Assembly (NCBI RefSeq): GCF_011386835.1
Contig: NC_088800.1
Location: forward strand, 53,287,439-53,351,438
DNA: 64,000 nucleotides
Direction of reading: 5' to 3'
Origin: Chrysemys picta bellii
Lineage: Eukaryota > Chordata > Testudines > Emydidae
In this document: piece by piece, positions 11,199 through 23,146 of the stretch
How the letters are laid out: every line of letters starts with the position of its first letter
Numbering within the stretch: position 1 is the stretch's first letter
Program-made: the position numbers and the translations under genes
The notes under the pieces: model-generated
Told to the model about the DNA's origin: nothing
Database searches by the model: none
The model's input: the letters and a program-made list of their open reading frames with translations, nothing else

Positions 11199-11597
11199 GT
11201 CATGTCCAAATTAAGTACTGTAGGGCTCACAATGGGCATCCACTCACAAGTCTGAGCTGAATGCTAATGAGGGATTGTGAAATCTTCAAAAAAGAAATTA
11301 ATAGGAAGCGGCAAACAACAGGAGTTGTCCTGTTTAGGGGTAAATACAATGACATTTTGAATCTAAGTCTACGGTACAGATGAACCCCAGTTATTCCTTC
11401 CATTTGTGAGGACAAGCTGTCACCTGGCTTGGATATTATCAGAAGGGGTCTCAACCAAACTGGGTGACAATGCTGGGGAAAAGACTTGGGTAGGCTGCCT
11501 AGTTTGTAGGAGACAAGGGAACAGGACCGTCTTTAGGCATACTCAGCATACGCGGCTGTGTAGGGCACCCAAAAATTTGGGGCACCACCGGGTCCAT

Positions 11598-11955
11598 AGG
11601 TGCAGACTTCTCATCTTGCTTGGGCGGGGGGTGCTCGACCCCTCCCCCCACTCCACTCCAGGCCCTGCCCCCACTCCACCCCTTCCCCCTGCCCTGCCTC
11701 TTCCCCTCCTCCTCTCCCCAGTGTGCCCTATCCCTGCTCCTCCCCCTCTCTCCCGGTTGAACACCGCAAATCAGCTGTCCCTGGCACTCCAGAAGAGCTG
11801 GGAGGGAGGGGGAGGAGTTGGTAAGCATGGGGCTACTGGGACCTGAGACGAGCGGGGGAGGGGAGCAGAGGGGGGAGTTTGGCACCAGTGGGCGCCCACT
11901 AAACTTTCCCCGTGGGTGCTCCAACCCCAAAGCACCCATCTGCAGAGTCCGAGCC
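11598..11955. repeat. Nested GC-rich element inside 11522-12175
   Basis: Begins AGGTGCAGACTTCTCATC and ends near GCAGAGTCCGAGCCT, giving short imperfect inverted ends. The phrases GGGGGTGCTCGACCCC and GGTGCTCCAACCCCAAAGCA flank a C-rich interior. It interrupts the outer element, so it is the younger of the two. I could not confirm a TSD. Confidence 0.45.
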
Positions 11956-12005
11956 TGTGATCGGGACAGCACGTAAGAGCAGGTCGGCTTCTGCACCCTC
12001 CTTAC

Positions 12006-12006
<1 letters not shown>

Positions 12007-12035
<29 letters not shown>
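12007..12035. repeat. (TG)n microsatellite
   Basis: About 14 uninterrupted TG units. Confidence 0.95.
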
Positions 12036-12037
<2 letters not shown>

Positions 12038-12183
12038 GGGAGATAAGTTAAACACCTCTGTAGAACACTGTGGAATACTGTAAGCTTATGTTTGTGTTGC
12101 TAAGAGCAAGTTGGGCATAGGGGCACCAGTTTAATAATACTGCGTAGGGCCCCATAAATCCTACGGACAGCCCTGCAAGGGAA

Positions 12184-13284
12184 TGCTTTGTTAGTGAAGC
12201 ATAGTCACTAGAAAACATGTTATGATTTTGTTGTCTGTGTAACCATTTGTTCCTATTTCTCACACTGGTTATTATTTGAATCTCTGTTCTTTCTTACATA
12301 AATTTCCTTTCGTTTTATAAATGAGCTCAAGTGCTGTGCATGGCACAGGAGTGATGAACAAATGTAAAACTGGTAAATTGTGCCACACTGTTCCTTTGGG
12401 AACAGAGGAGCTGGGATTTCTGTGGGTATCCAGCGATCAGGGGCTGCTCACCACAGGGGGACACTTTGCAGGGACTCGGTATTACGGTGCATATGTTGTC
12501 AACCTGCAAGGCAAAGACAGGACTGGCGTAGCCCAGAGGAGAGTGCTTGAGTGGCTGACAGGCTGGTAGCATACGGGCTAACACCCAGCTGGCACTGGCA
12601 AGACTCCCTTGCGCGGGAGGCAGGTGGTAACAAGGTGACTCTCAGTCCTGGGTGCCCTGAGAAGCATTTAATGCAGTGATTCAGTATTGCCTTAGCAGGC
12701 CAACCAGCCTGTCTTGATTGGGGGGCACAACCAAAAATATGTGTGTGGGGGGCACGTGCCCCTATGTTCCCTTCCCCATGTGTTGCCTCGGACCCCATTG
12801 TTCTGCCCCCACAGCTTTGCGCCTTGCGTGGCTGTCCAACTGGGTGTCACCCAACTGGGTCCCCATCGGGCCCCAAGCAAGGGTTAGCTAGGTTGGTCTC
12901 CTGCATTGTTAGTGGCTGGGTTCAGCTAAGTGTTACAAACTGTGGCCATATAACTACAATCACAATAGTCATCAGTGAGAAATGAACCTGGGGGGAATCT
13001 TCAGCACCAGAAGCACAAGCATCTACTACTTTAGAAAAAATTTAGTGCCTTTAGCTGTGAGTAAGTAGTGGATGGCTACAGTCTCTGACACTAGGCAATG
13101 GAGGTAGATATGATTGCACAGAAACCATATAAATATCTGCACATTTAGGTTGTTCTCTACTTCACTGGAGTGTTACACCCATCTCAGAATAAATTGTGGG
13201 GCTTTGAAATGGTTGAAGCTATATACTCCAAGTCTTTTAGCACATGCTCCATCCTTTGCCTCACTGATCAAAGGAAACTGAAAT
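12184..13284. other. Intergenic sequence, with repeat-like patch near 12700-12900
   Basis: A stretch with GGGGGGCACGTGCCCCTATG near 12750 looks like a piece of a GC-rich turtle repeat, without definable ends. The rest is unremarkable. Confidence 0.35.
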
Positions 13285-13400
13285 AATACTTTCTCCCGCT
13301 CTAGCTCTTTCCTCCAAAGATTTCAGAGCACTTTACAAACATTACTTAATTAAGCCTCCCAACATCCCAGTAATAAATAAAGGGAACAATTCAACCGCAA
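13285..13400 (-). repeat. MIR-type SINE fragment
   Basis: AGAGCACTTTACAAACATTA, then ACTTAATTAAGCCTCCCAAC and CCCAGTAATAAATAAAGGGA match the inverted middle of a MIR/CORE SINE (compare the + copy at about 50575-50800). Confidence 0.6.
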
Positions 13401-14218
13401 AATTCCTAAAGGCATTTTTGCATATGGATATAAGGAATTCAGGAAAGAAGTGGTTAATGGGTCTGATCTAGGACTCAGCAAAAGGATTTAAGATGACATT
13501 GTGAAGATGCGCTGTCAAATAGCCTGCATGGAACAGAGGGCATCTGGAATTTAATGGGTTGATCTGCTAGTACAGTGTCACCATCACTCTATGTCTGACA
13601 GAAGGTCACTGTATTGCAGCATCTCAACTAACAGCATTAATGGGATTCCTTCCTTTTTTGCTCCTCCTGGCAAGCAAATAATCACTTGTGTATCATAATG
13701 TGATGACGTGGCATCCACACATCACAGTATAATGTCACATTGGCCTGACACACCGTTATAGTGTCAAGATTCACATAAGCACTTTGTAATGCTGTGCTTG
13801 TGAGGCGAAGTCCATACAACACAAGACCTGAAATGAACTGAGGGCTATTGAGGGACTGGATGGCCCAGGAGCGTGGGACTGGGATAGAGAGTATTTACTT
13901 TTTAGGTCACCAGTCCCAAACCAGACTAAGGCAGGAGTGACTGAAAATCATAACTATCCGATAGTCTATGCATGACAGGAGTTGGAGGGTCTCAGTTCAG
14001 TTCCTTGTGGAGAAGTGTCCACATCATACAAACTCCTCCACGAGTCGCCCTTTGTAGGCAGTCTTAGCCCAGAGGCCCAGAACTGATTGGGCCCCAGGGA
14101 CTTGGCATGCTGGAAGAGGCAGTCAGCACTCTAGAACGGGCCGAGGGTCCAGTGGCAGTGTGGAGGGAGGACAGTTCGCATTACTGCTGTCCCTGTCCCG
14201 TGGATGAGCTGGGATTTT
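13401..14218. other. Intergenic sequence upstream of the CLUAP1 promoter
   Basis: No gene or repeat that I can support. Confidence 0.45.
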
Positions 14219-14226
14219 CACGCAGG

Positions 14227-14455
14227 CAGGGCCGGCTCTAGCGTTTTTGTCGCCCCAAGCAGAAAAAAAAAAAAAAAAAAAAAAGCTGTGATCGCAAGCG
14301 GCGGCAGCTCTACCGCCGCTTCAGTCTATGGCCGCAAGTCCTTCACTCCGAGAGGGAGTGACGGCCCCGCTGCCGAATGGCCGGACGTGACGCCCATCTC
14401 TTCATTGGCCGCCGCAGGCACCTGCTTGCTAGGCTGGTGCCTGGAGCCGGCCCTG
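14227..14455. mobile_element. hAT-like MITE, 229 bp, with near-perfect ends and 8-bp target duplication
   Basis: The left end CAGGGCCGGCTCTAG and right end CTGGAGCCGGCCCTG are inverted repeats (14 of 15). The flanks are CACGCAGG and CATGCAGG (one mismatch). It contains a poly-A run of about 20 bases. It is the same family as 615-857 and sits about 0.55 kb upstream of the CLUAP1 start codon. Confidence 0.85.
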
Positions 14456-14639
14456 CATGCAGGGCTGTCACCCTGGCGTCTTCACCTGCTGAAATTCACC
14501 CTAAGACACTGAGACAGGAAACAGAAAAAACTTGGCTCTGCAGAGTTGTCCTGGGCCAGGCTGGCCATGCAGGAGCTGGACCAGATCTGGGAGCGTGCCC
14601 TGGGCTGCTGCCTTCGGGATAGGCAGGACCTCCTGTCTC

Positions 14640-15140
14640 CTGCTGTTCCTGTGGGGAGTCTGGCTAGAGCCCCTTCGCACTGGGTGCGGGCACTGACTGA
14701 ACAATCTCCTTCACAGCCAGCGAGTGGTACCGAGGAGCAAGTCACACCCGGGTCTTCCCCTCCTCTGCTTCTTTCTTACTCCCCTCCCCCCGCTAACTCG
14801 TACCCGTCCGTCCTTCAGCACCGACCATCGCCTGAGCCCTTCGCTTTCTCCCGTAGTTTGGGCCAGACGCCCCGCCGTAGGGCGGTTGCTATAGGGACTG
14901 GCAGCGCGGCCTGGCGCAGAGGTGGGCTGTGCCCGGCGCGGCCTGGGAGTTGCTCTGTGGCTGTTCGCAAGGGCCGGAGACGGCGGTGGCGCCGGCGCCG
15001 CGGAGTCACCATGTCGTTCCGGGATCTCAGGAGTGAGGAAATCTCGCTCGGGCCCCAGGGGGGGAGGGAGGGAGCCGCGACCGGGCGGGGGGCCATTGCT
15101 CCTGGTGCCCAGGCGCGGGGGGTGGCCCGCGCGTCGTTAT
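14640..15140 (+). promoter_or_regulatory. CLUAP1: CpG-rich promoter region of CLUAP1
   Basis: GC content and CpG density rise sharply here, with CCGGCGCGGCC, GGTGGCGCCGGCGCCGCGG and GGCGGGG clusters around exon 1. This suggests an unmethylated housekeeping-type promoter. No TATA box is evident at a sensible distance. The exact transcription start cannot be seen. Confidence 0.7.
15011..15032 (+). CDS. CLUAP1: CLUAP1 (IFT38) coding exon 1, with whole-gene note
   Basis: Clusterin-associated protein 1 is IFT38, a subunit of the intraflagellar transport B complex needed to build cilia. Its N-terminal half is a calponin-homology-like fold and its C-terminal half a coiled coil. Exon 1 encodes MSFRDLR plus one base of the next codon. 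The ATG sits in a good context (GTCACCATGT) and the donor is GTGAGG at 15033. Exons at 17325, 20973, 31120 and 34646 continue it with matching phases (1, 2, 0, 0), giving 165 uninterrupted residues that agree closely with the vertebrate protein. The full protein is a little over 400 residues, so the coiled-coil part lies beyond intron 5. An upstream-open frame through this exon is only GC-rich shadow. Confidence 0.93.
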
Positions 15141-15168
15141 TCTGCGGTGTCAGCACAGCACACGCTGC

Positions 15169-15870
15169 CCCACTCGTGCCATCGCCACCCACGTCATCTC
15201 CTCACCATCGCCACACACCCGTCCCATCCCCACCCACGTCATCTCCTTACCATCGCCACACACCCGTCCTATCCCCACCCAGGCCATCTCCTTGCCACCC
15301 CCACCCACGCCATCGCCATTCCTATCACCACACACCCGACCCATCGCCACCCACGCCATCTCCTCGCCCTCCCCACCCATGCCATCTCTTCACCATAGCC
15401 ACACACCTGCCCTGTCAGCCCATCACATCACTACACCATCCTCATACGCCCGCCCCATCATCATGTTATCACCATCCACGCACCCCATTGCCACGCCATC
15501 ACTGCACACCCACACCATTACCTCACCATTGCCATTCATGACTGCCCACCAGCCATCATTACACCAACACCACACACCCGCATTGTCCCATGCCATCATT
15601 ATACAGCTGTGCCATCACCATACATCTGCACCGCTCCACACTGTTATGTCCTTACTACACACCCATGCTATCACCACGCACTTGTGCCATCACCACATCG
15701 TTGTTATGCCATTGCCACACACCCAAACTATCGCCACTGCATCATCCCGCCATTGCTGTACACCTGTGCCATCACCATGTCATTGTACTGCACCACCCCA
15801 CACTGTCACCACACACCCACCCCATTGCCACACACACTCACATTATCACATAGCATTATCATTCCTCATC
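15169..15870. repeat. 45-bp minisatellite in CLUAP1 intron 1
   Basis: Tandem units rich in CCATCGCCACACACCCGTCC and CACCCACGTCATCTCC repeat with a 45-base period (for example GTCATCTCC at 15193 and 15238). They drift into shorter CATCACCACAC-type units. All three frames stay open across much of it because of composition, which explains the long but meaningless ORFs. It starts about 140 bases after exon 1. Confidence 0.85.
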
Positions 15871-17324
15871 ATAGCTTCCTGACATCACATTGCTCCATTA
15901 TACTGTATCTTGCTGTCATCAGGCTAAAGCTCATCCCCACCTGATGCAGCATTCTCTTCCTGTCTATTCTTGTTATGCTGTATCTTGTGACATGACATAC
16001 CATTGTGTGGCATTGTTGTGCTCTCTCATGCTGTGATTGCACAACAGGTTGCTGTCACCATATAGTAGCAACACAGTACATTTTGGCATCTGAGCACCTC
16101 GCCCACTGAATTGCAGCATTGTTTCATAGTGTCATTCCTTTGTATTGCACTGTTACGGGGCATATTCAGATGGCATTGTGCTATCGTGCTATATCATAGG
16201 TTTATCACACACAGTTTTGTTTCATATCCTAAATCTGTCACATTGTGACATCATCATGTGTCTCGCAGCATGAAAATCTCACCATGCTGCATCATAGTGA
16301 CATCACGTAGCATCCTCACACTGTTTGCACTACTGCAACAAATTCTCATCTGTCAAAAAGTCACCACACCATAATTCCGCATCTGGCTGTGATGATATAT
16401 TGTGGAGTCTATGTAGGCTCCAAATATGCAGGATATGTCACCCTGTGAAAATCGGATTGAACCTACAAAATATGGGACAGACAGTGAGTTCAAGCTGTTG
16501 TAGACACCCAGGTTGCAAAGGGTCTCTACTTATTTCCAGTATTTCTGGTTTTATACTGATTTTCTCGGGACAATGATCCCAGGACTTGTGAGGGCTGCTT
16601 TGAAGATACCTGTGGGTCTCACTGTCAGTTTTGGTCCCATATTTCGATGCACCATCGTGTTGCTGTAGGTTTACATTATGATACTGCTGGTACATGACCT
16701 TTTGTAGTGGCTGCTGTAATGTGCAGGAGTCTGGAGGAAACTTCTCCCTCTTTCCCTTATTGGGCATTGAACAACTGGTCAGGTGCATTGTATTTGGTTT
16801 TTTAAGCTTTTCTCTGAAACATCAGGTAATGCCCTCTATCGAAGGAAGGTATCAGCGTAGGTGGGCAAGTAGTTTCTTGTGTTACTGCAGTTCCTTCAGG
16901 TAAAGACTATTGTATGTCTTTCTTTAGAGATGCTCAATGCCATTTCTTTGGGCTACTGGGAGGGTTTGCTGCAGGATGATGAAAGGCTTCCTTCCTGTGG
17001 TTGAGTGCTCCATCCAAAGGAGCTGGGAGAGCATTGTTGTTATACATGACAATGGGGATGTTTGAAATCCTTATTTGATTTTATTTTAACATTTCAGTTA
17101 TTAGAAACATTTCTCATTTGAAAAGTCATCTTTTTTTTGCCTGTTAAAGATAATTTCCTGGTAAATTGGTATTAACTTTTTTCCTTGATCACTTCATGTA
17201 TTCTATGTAGATTCAGTCTAGCACAGTGTGTATATTAGTAAACATAAACAGTGCGTTGTGGGACTTGAGCATCTTTGCTGACTATAGCGAAAAGAAAGAA
17301 TTGTTTTTGTTGTTTGTCTTTCAG
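15871..17324 (+). other. CLUAP1: Rest of CLUAP1 intron 1
   Basis: Up to about 16330 the sequence keeps degenerate CATCA/TGTGACATCA character, like the worn edge of the minisatellite. After that I see nothing recognisable. The acceptor is a pyrimidine tract ending TCTTTCAG before 17325. Confidence 0.5.
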
Positions 17325-17436
17325 ATTTTACTGAGATGATGAGGGCTCTGGGATATCCCCGACTCATCTCTATGGAGAATTTCCGCACTCCAAACTTCAT
17401 GCTGGTTTCAGAGATGCTTCTTTGGCTATGCAAAAG
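17325..17436 (+). CDS. CLUAP1: CLUAP1 coding exon 2
   Basis: Acceptor TTTCAG, 112 bases, donor GTTGGT at 17437 (a weak but legal GT donor). With the last base of exon 1 it opens with the codon for N8 and encodes [12 protein letters not shown], then [11 protein letters not shown], up to LLWLCK, ending two bases into an arginine codon. It belongs to the N-terminal CH-like domain that contacts other IFT-B subunits. Confidence 0.96.
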
Positions 17437-19708
17437 GTTGGTGCTTTATTTCAGTGCAAGAAAAAATGTCAAGTCAGTTACTAGACCTGAAGTTGGAGAG
17501 CCATTTGGAGCTGATGTTTTGGAGTGGAGTTGTACTGAGTGGCTTAAAGAGGAACTTGGTGAAATTGAAGTTTAGTCATTTTGAGAGCTCTATTGTTCTG
17601 AGTGCCAGATAGGAACATATGGTAATTAAGTTGGTATTTTAAATGTCAAGCTTGTGGCTTCAGTGGTCTCTATGTGTCATGGATATAATAAACTGATATT
17701 TCCAGAGGAAAATAATGTAGATAAAGGGTAAACTAAAGGAATGGTACAAAAAATAAAGAGTGTATTCTGCTGGAGTCCCCTTCCCCATTCACCAGTGTGA
17801 ATTTCCATATTCCTTAGATTCTGTAGCAAACATGGAGCATGAGGCTTGCATTGCAGGAGCTAAAGTCAGGCAGTGGAGGACTAACTGAGATTACCTTCAA
17901 ACATAGTCTTCTCTAGAAGTATTCTTTGTAGAGTGAAGTGGGATCTTCTCCATCTCTCCCTTGGACTGAGTTCAGCCCCACTGGTTCTTTTAAAAACTAT
18001 TCCTGCAACTAAGGCTTTGCCCAAACTTTACAGAACAGGCTCATACTTTAAAAAAAAAAGTCACAAATAATGTTCTATGTGTAAGAGGAGATCAGTGTTT
18101 GAAACGTGCAGTAATGGTTTTTCCTTAATTAATTCTGTTTCCTCTGACTTATTACATTGCCCACAATGAAAGGCAATGGAGAAGGAACCCATCAGGGAGC
18201 ATGGGCCTGGTCTAGTACCATTTTAGTATAGCTTTACGTTGGTGTAATGCACCAACGTTGGCTTCAAACACTTGTGAAACTGCAGTGGTGGCTCAAGCTA
18301 TGCGTGTGTGTGTGTGTGTATTTATAATACATTAATTAGATCATCAATATCAAAAAGTATTAAAATGTTCCCTGTGTGTATGAAAAGAGAACATTTCTTA
18401 CTTTTTCAATTAATGATACCTTACAATATCTCAATGGGCAGAAATTTAACAATGACCATTGTTGCTGCTTGCTTACTTTTTGCATTTCACTTGGTTTATG
18501 GTTAGTTTCAAGTAATTATAGCTTTCTGGCTATTGTGCACTAGCTCAATGCTGCAATTTTTGGGCTGCAAGTATTGTAGGACTGTTTAAAATTAATAAAA
18601 AAGTTTTGATTAAAACATTTATGTTCATATCTGAGCTTGTGAAGCGTTAACAATGCTTCCCCTTCCCCCTAAGTTTGGTTTTTAAATTACTTGCCTTTTT
18701 CCCTTCAAATTTAAAAACAAAAGTAATGAATTGTCTCTCCATCTCTCCAAGAGATGGAGAACAGAGCAGTGAAAAAGACATTTCATTACACAAAAAGGTA
18801 TTGCTTTTCAAAAAAGGTGTAAGAGTATTCATCCAATTAAGCTGAACAGTATAAAGTGCTTTCACATGTATATTATAAGGTGATTGGAAGTACTCTGCTT
18901 TTAAGTGAAGTGCCGCATTTACATCCTAAGCAGCTAGGAAACTAACCAAATTGTACCAGTTACCCAATAAACCAGCTTTCCCTGGTTCCAGGAGTCTTAT
19001 AACTGTATTGTAAGATAGAGAGGTTAATTTAGACTTCACTTGTTTTGAATTTCAAATGAGATTTTAAAGTGGAGGTTCTGTCTGGATATTAATGATCCCA
19101 TGGCACTTTCCATAAAAGTTAGGAAGTAGGGGATTTCCCTAGTTTCCTCTTCCCAAGTGTACTGGTATATAGTGTACTGTGGACCAGTTAGTTGGTAACC
19201 TCCACTCCAGAGGTGGCTGTGTTCTAGTGGTGCTGTTTGTAAAGATGCTATAAAATGTAAAATATTAATATATTATTAGTGAAGCAAAAATGTTTATTTT
19301 AGGGACAATATTAACTATAAATCAGGGCCCTGTGTTTTTCTCTGTTTTGTGGCTAGAGACTTTGCTGCAGAACCCACTGATTGCTGTAAATATGCTCTAA
19401 AATCTAAACTTTCATGTAAAACATTTTCTAGTCTTGCAAAGATAACTCTTCAGTTTGGTTTATGTTTGGAAGTAATCTTCCTTAGTCTGCTTAAAATGAT
19501 AGCTGTGAGACATCTCAACTGTCCTTGTTCATTTCAAAGGGGGTGTTTACTTTCATGGCGATATTTTAAATGGAAATGTTGTTTTATTAACCATTTTACT
19601 GCTAATCATTTTAGCAGATCTCTGGAAGATTAGGGATGTTCAGTTAATCAAAGGCTTTTTTTTTTAAGTCATAGATCTGATTAAGATGAGTTTGGTTTAT
19701 CTGTGTGA
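17437..19708 (+). other. CLUAP1: CLUAP1 intron 2
   Basis: AT-rich intron with a short (TG)n at 18304-18319. No other repeat or gene recognised before the solo LTR at 19713. Confidence 0.6.
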
Positions 19709-19712
19709 CTTG

Positions 19713-20567
19713 TGTGGGGAAATAGAGCAGGGGGGCCTTCTTTTTAATAGCCAGAGCTCTGAATCTGAAGGCCCCAAAATAAACCCTCCAACAGAGATCT
19801 GTTATGCTAACTATCCTTACACAAAGCAGTACAGGCCAGGGCCTGAACTAGACTAGACTGCACAATTCCCTGCCAAACTCAGTCAAGGGTCATGACCAGA
19901 GGAGCGGGGGGGGGCAAGGAGGCAAAGAATAAAAAAGCCCCAGCAGCAGCACTAATGAAATATGTTCATGACTAATGAAATATAATAACCACTTGGGTGA
20001 AGCAATAGGTAACTTTAGCTAAATGCAATTTCTTGACTCATGCAGCTTCTCCTTTGGGTGATCTGTGACCCACTCCGTGATTCCAGCTATCTGCAAAAAT
20101 AGCCAATCAAAGATCCTCTTTAGGTGTCCCATGGAACCTCCCCCCCCCCACAATCTTTAACCAAAAGACCCTGGAAAATAACATGTGTCTTGAGAAATGT
20201 ACCCAAACTGGTGCCAAGTACCACCCCTGGGGAAAACCACCAAGTGCCCCTCTACCCAAATAAACATCCAATTCTCGGAAAAATGAGGAAGGTACCTAGG
20301 GGGGTGGGGGGGGGGAAACTGACCCCGACCCTAGTTTCTTAACTCGCGGTTTAGAGGAGGAACTGACCCCAACCCTAATTTCTTAACTCATGACGCATTG
20401 TTTGTACTTCGTTTGCGGTTTGACGAAATAAAAGCCCGCCTGCGAGCGGCCCTCGGGGTGTCAGTCTTCGGACTGCACCCCAGTGCACTGGTATGTATGT
20501 CAATAAACTGGCCTCAGGCTTGAGTCTTTGAACTAAAATCATTGCGTGGGTGTCTTTGACCACAACA
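19713..20567 (+). mobile_element. Solo retroviral-type LTR, 855 bp, in CLUAP1 intron 2
   Basis: Begins TGTGGGGAAA and ends GACCACAACA, flanked by the 4-bp duplication CTTG (19709-19712 and 20568-20571). It has a regular LTR promoter layout: a partly duplicated U3 segment (ACTGACCC...CTTAACTC twice, about 20318-20390), a TATA-like AAATAAAAGCC near 20427, and an AATAAA polyadenylation signal at 20501. A 4-bp duplication suits gammaretrovirus-like ERVs. No internal genes remain. Confidence 0.8.
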
Positions 20568-20972
20568 CTTGCAATTTGAAAAACTGACATAGTACAGTAA
20601 ATAATCTCTCATCAGAAATATTCCATTGATTTATAGCCTGAATCCAAGCTTTTAAATTGATTTGGGTGAGTCATCTAGGTTTGGCTGTTCTTACAAACTG
20701 AGCCAAAAGACAGCTTCAAAACCTGAATTTAACAACTTCTTTTGCAAAGATGGCTCAAGCTTTATGGCTTGTGCAATTTTTATGACATTCTAATTTATAC
20801 ATTCCAGATCCTAGACACTTAACTACTGTTTCTCCACCTGCATCAGGGGCTGAAAATTTGGTTTGCAGGATCTTTCTGATGCCTGAATTTGCCACATAAT
20901 TGTATTGGCTTTTACCTGTTTAATACTTCATGCATGTTGCTTTTCTGACTCAATTAATGTTCCCATCTGTAG

Positions 20973-21057
20973 ATATGAACCTCAGACCGATGTTCCTTCT
21001 GATGTTGAGACAGAGCAGGACCGGGTTTTCTTCATTAAGGCAGTAGCTCAGTTTATG
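20973..21057 (+). CDS. CLUAP1: CLUAP1 coding exon 3
   Basis: Acceptor CTGTAG, 85 bases, donor GTGAGT. It completes the split arginine, then encodes [20 protein letters not shown] and IKAVAQFM, ending at codon 73 in phase 0. Conservation with the known protein is very high. Confidence 0.97.
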
Positions 21058-21087
21058 GTGAGTCTGCTTAAGCAAACTCATTTGGGG

Positions 21088-21153
21088 TTTGATCCAAAGC
21101 ACACTGAAGTCAAAAGGAATTTTTCTTTTGACTTCAGTGGGCTTTGGATCAGG
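21088..21153. repeat. Palindromic relic (MITE-like hairpin)
   Basis: GATCCAAAGC...GAAGTCAAAAGGA (21091-21118) pairs with TCTTTTGACTTC...GCTTTGGATC (21124-21150) with one or two mismatches. I recognise this as an old sauropsid palindromic repeat. It lies about 30 bases after exon 3. Confidence 0.7.
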
Positions 21154-21424
21154 CCTCTAATGCTTTTTCTTTTGACCCTCTCTGATTTTCCCCTGTAATA
21201 TGTGGCTAAGTACGTATTATATTCCTGTACTTTCTGTTAAATTTCAAAACAGTTCCTATCATTTCTGTAATGTCTTGAAATGGCCAGATACAACCTATCA
21301 TAGAGCAAGACATCCTGGGTAGAGCTAAAGTTGATATTCAGTGTAGAATCAAAAAACAATGAGAGCCAGAGAGAGAGAGATTTACTTGCAGTTGATATTT
21401 GAATAAATCTCAATTCAAGCAAAG

Positions 21425-21605
21425 GCCCTGATCCTGCAAAAACTTAAACACAGGTTTAACTTTTACATGATGTTAGTAGCCCCATTGCAGTTACTGGATG
21501 AAACTCAATGGAGGTGTTGCTATTAACGTGAATGAGGCCAGCCAGTGACTTGGATGAGACTGCTCACATCACGTAAAGTTAAGCATATGAGTAAGTCTTG
21601 ATAGG
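21425..21605. repeat. Old palindromic MITE remnant
   Basis: The left arm CCCTGATCCTGCAAAAACTT with TTAACTTTTACATGATG is mirrored by CATCACGTAAAGTTAAGCAT and GAGTAAGTCTTGATAGGATT. The arms are diverged and the centre is partly lost. Confidence 0.55.
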
Positions 21606-23058
21606 ATTGGAGTTTTAACAACTACTTAGCTTTAAGCCCATAAAGCAATATTCATGTGCAACCTCCTATCCATTTTTCACACTTCAAAAAGCTAACATGC
21701 AAAAATCAAGTTTTTTTAACAAAAATGACAAAGTGGATTTTTGGATGCGCTCAGTAACAAATATGACCATCTCTCTCCTAACATTTTATGCCTGATTCTG
21801 TAGTAGGGTAACAACCTACATATCAAGAAAATAACAGAGCTCTGTGAAAAACACAGGGCCTAACGATGTTTTAGTTCTGGTCTAAAATCAATATTTGTAT
21901 CTCAGTGTGATCCTGTTTTTGTTTATTGTCTGAATGCATACTTTTTATCAGATCAAATGCTTTGTGATTACTGCTTATTGGATACATATTGAAGGATATT
22001 AGACACTAAATAAGGGTTGTCTCTTAAAATATAAGATGCGCAGCCACTCTGTATAAGGACTGTACTGGAGTAACTGGACCAAATGATTTTTTGAACACAG
22101 GGTTCTCCCCTGAAGTGTCATGGAATTCCAGAGGACCTGGCTGTCAAGCAATGTGCCGTGACCTTTTATTTGTCAGTAGATTAGGAGGTTTTTCAATGGT
22201 ACTTATCACCATAGTGTCTGAGTGTCTCACAAACATTTTGGGTGGTTCTGCAGGTAACCTTTATGCTACAACACAATCTCTCTTCCCTGCTTTGCTTCAG
22301 CAGAGTTCCCCTCTTTCCTTGTTGGGATCACACATCTTGCATTCAATTATGTTGTTGAAAGTGGATTATAATGATCATAAGCAGTGAGCAGTACCACCAG
22401 CAGTACAGTATAAAGACAGTAGCAATAGTATGTTGTATTTGGACTGGAAAAAACCCAACAGAGGCAGGCCAGGTAAAAAGTTGCCATCTGAATTGCTCCC
22501 TTTTCCTCACTTTCTACACCCCCTATGGATGCATGTCATTACTTCTCATTTTATTTTCCTTCCTGCTTGACTTGTTCTCAGACATAAAATAGGGTGCTAT
22601 TTTAGTTATAGTGTATTTTTTTCATAGCTGCTTAGCCTGTTTTTTTTTTTTAATTTTTATTCCTTACAAGACACTCGGGAAGGAAGGCGTCCGCTGTAAA
22701 TCATAATTAGGCTTGGAAGAATTAGATTTTTATTTTATAATTTCAGTGGATAATTGATGTTTGTAAGCATTTTTTCTGATTTTTATTTATTTAAATTTTC
22801 ACAGTTGTGGAAAATTATGAAGGGGTCTGGCAGTAAGGGGGAAAGACAATAGTTAGTCAATGAAAGTAGATGTTGAGATTCAAAAAGGTAAAGCTTCATA
22901 ACCATTAAGCCACAAACTGTCAACATCACATGTCAAAATACAAGATAAATATCCTTAAATCAAACACTCATAAGGTTTCAAGCAGCATTTTTCTTACTTT
23001 GCCTATCTGTACACTTTTATCGGGGGATGGGGTGTGCGCGCAAGTGTGTATGTGTACA
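21606..23058 (+). other. CLUAP1: CLUAP1 intron 3, no recognised features
   Basis: AT-rich intronic sequence with poly-T runs. No supportable ORF. Confidence 0.5.
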
Positions 23059-23059
23059 C

Positions 23060-23146
23060 TGAAGAGAAGCTCTGTGCAAGCCTGAAAGCTTGTCTCTTTC
23101 ACCAGTAGAAAATATTACCTCACCCACCTTGTCTCTACAGAGAATC
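23060..23146 (+). repeat. Penelope-type tail fragment
   Basis: On this strand it reads the box CTGAAGA, a weak hairpin segment, GAAAGCTTGTCTC and finally TATTACCTCACCCACCTTG, the same family as 5326-5430 and 60229-60321 but with the middle partly deleted. Confidence 0.55.

Larger units (their letters stand above)
11522..12175. mobile_element. hAT-like element with perfect 8-bp target duplication, containing a nested insertion
   Basis: Flanked by CAAGGGAA on both sides (11514-11521 and 12176-12183). The left end CAGGACCGTC and right end ACGGACAGCCCTG form an imperfect terminal inverted repeat. The 8-bp duplication fits hAT. A second GC-rich element (about 11598-11955) and a TG microsatellite sit inside. 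No transposase is encoded. Confidence 0.8.

Noticed and set aside
14546..15541. 331-codon + strand open frame over the promoter and minisatellite
   Set aside because: It passes through CLUAP1 exon 1 and the 45-bp tandem array and owes its length to GC- and C-rich composition. No domain is present and the real CLUAP1 ATG lies inside it.
15169..15870. CRISPR-like direct repeats
   Set aside because: The units are contiguous with no unique spacers, in a vertebrate intron. It is a minisatellite.
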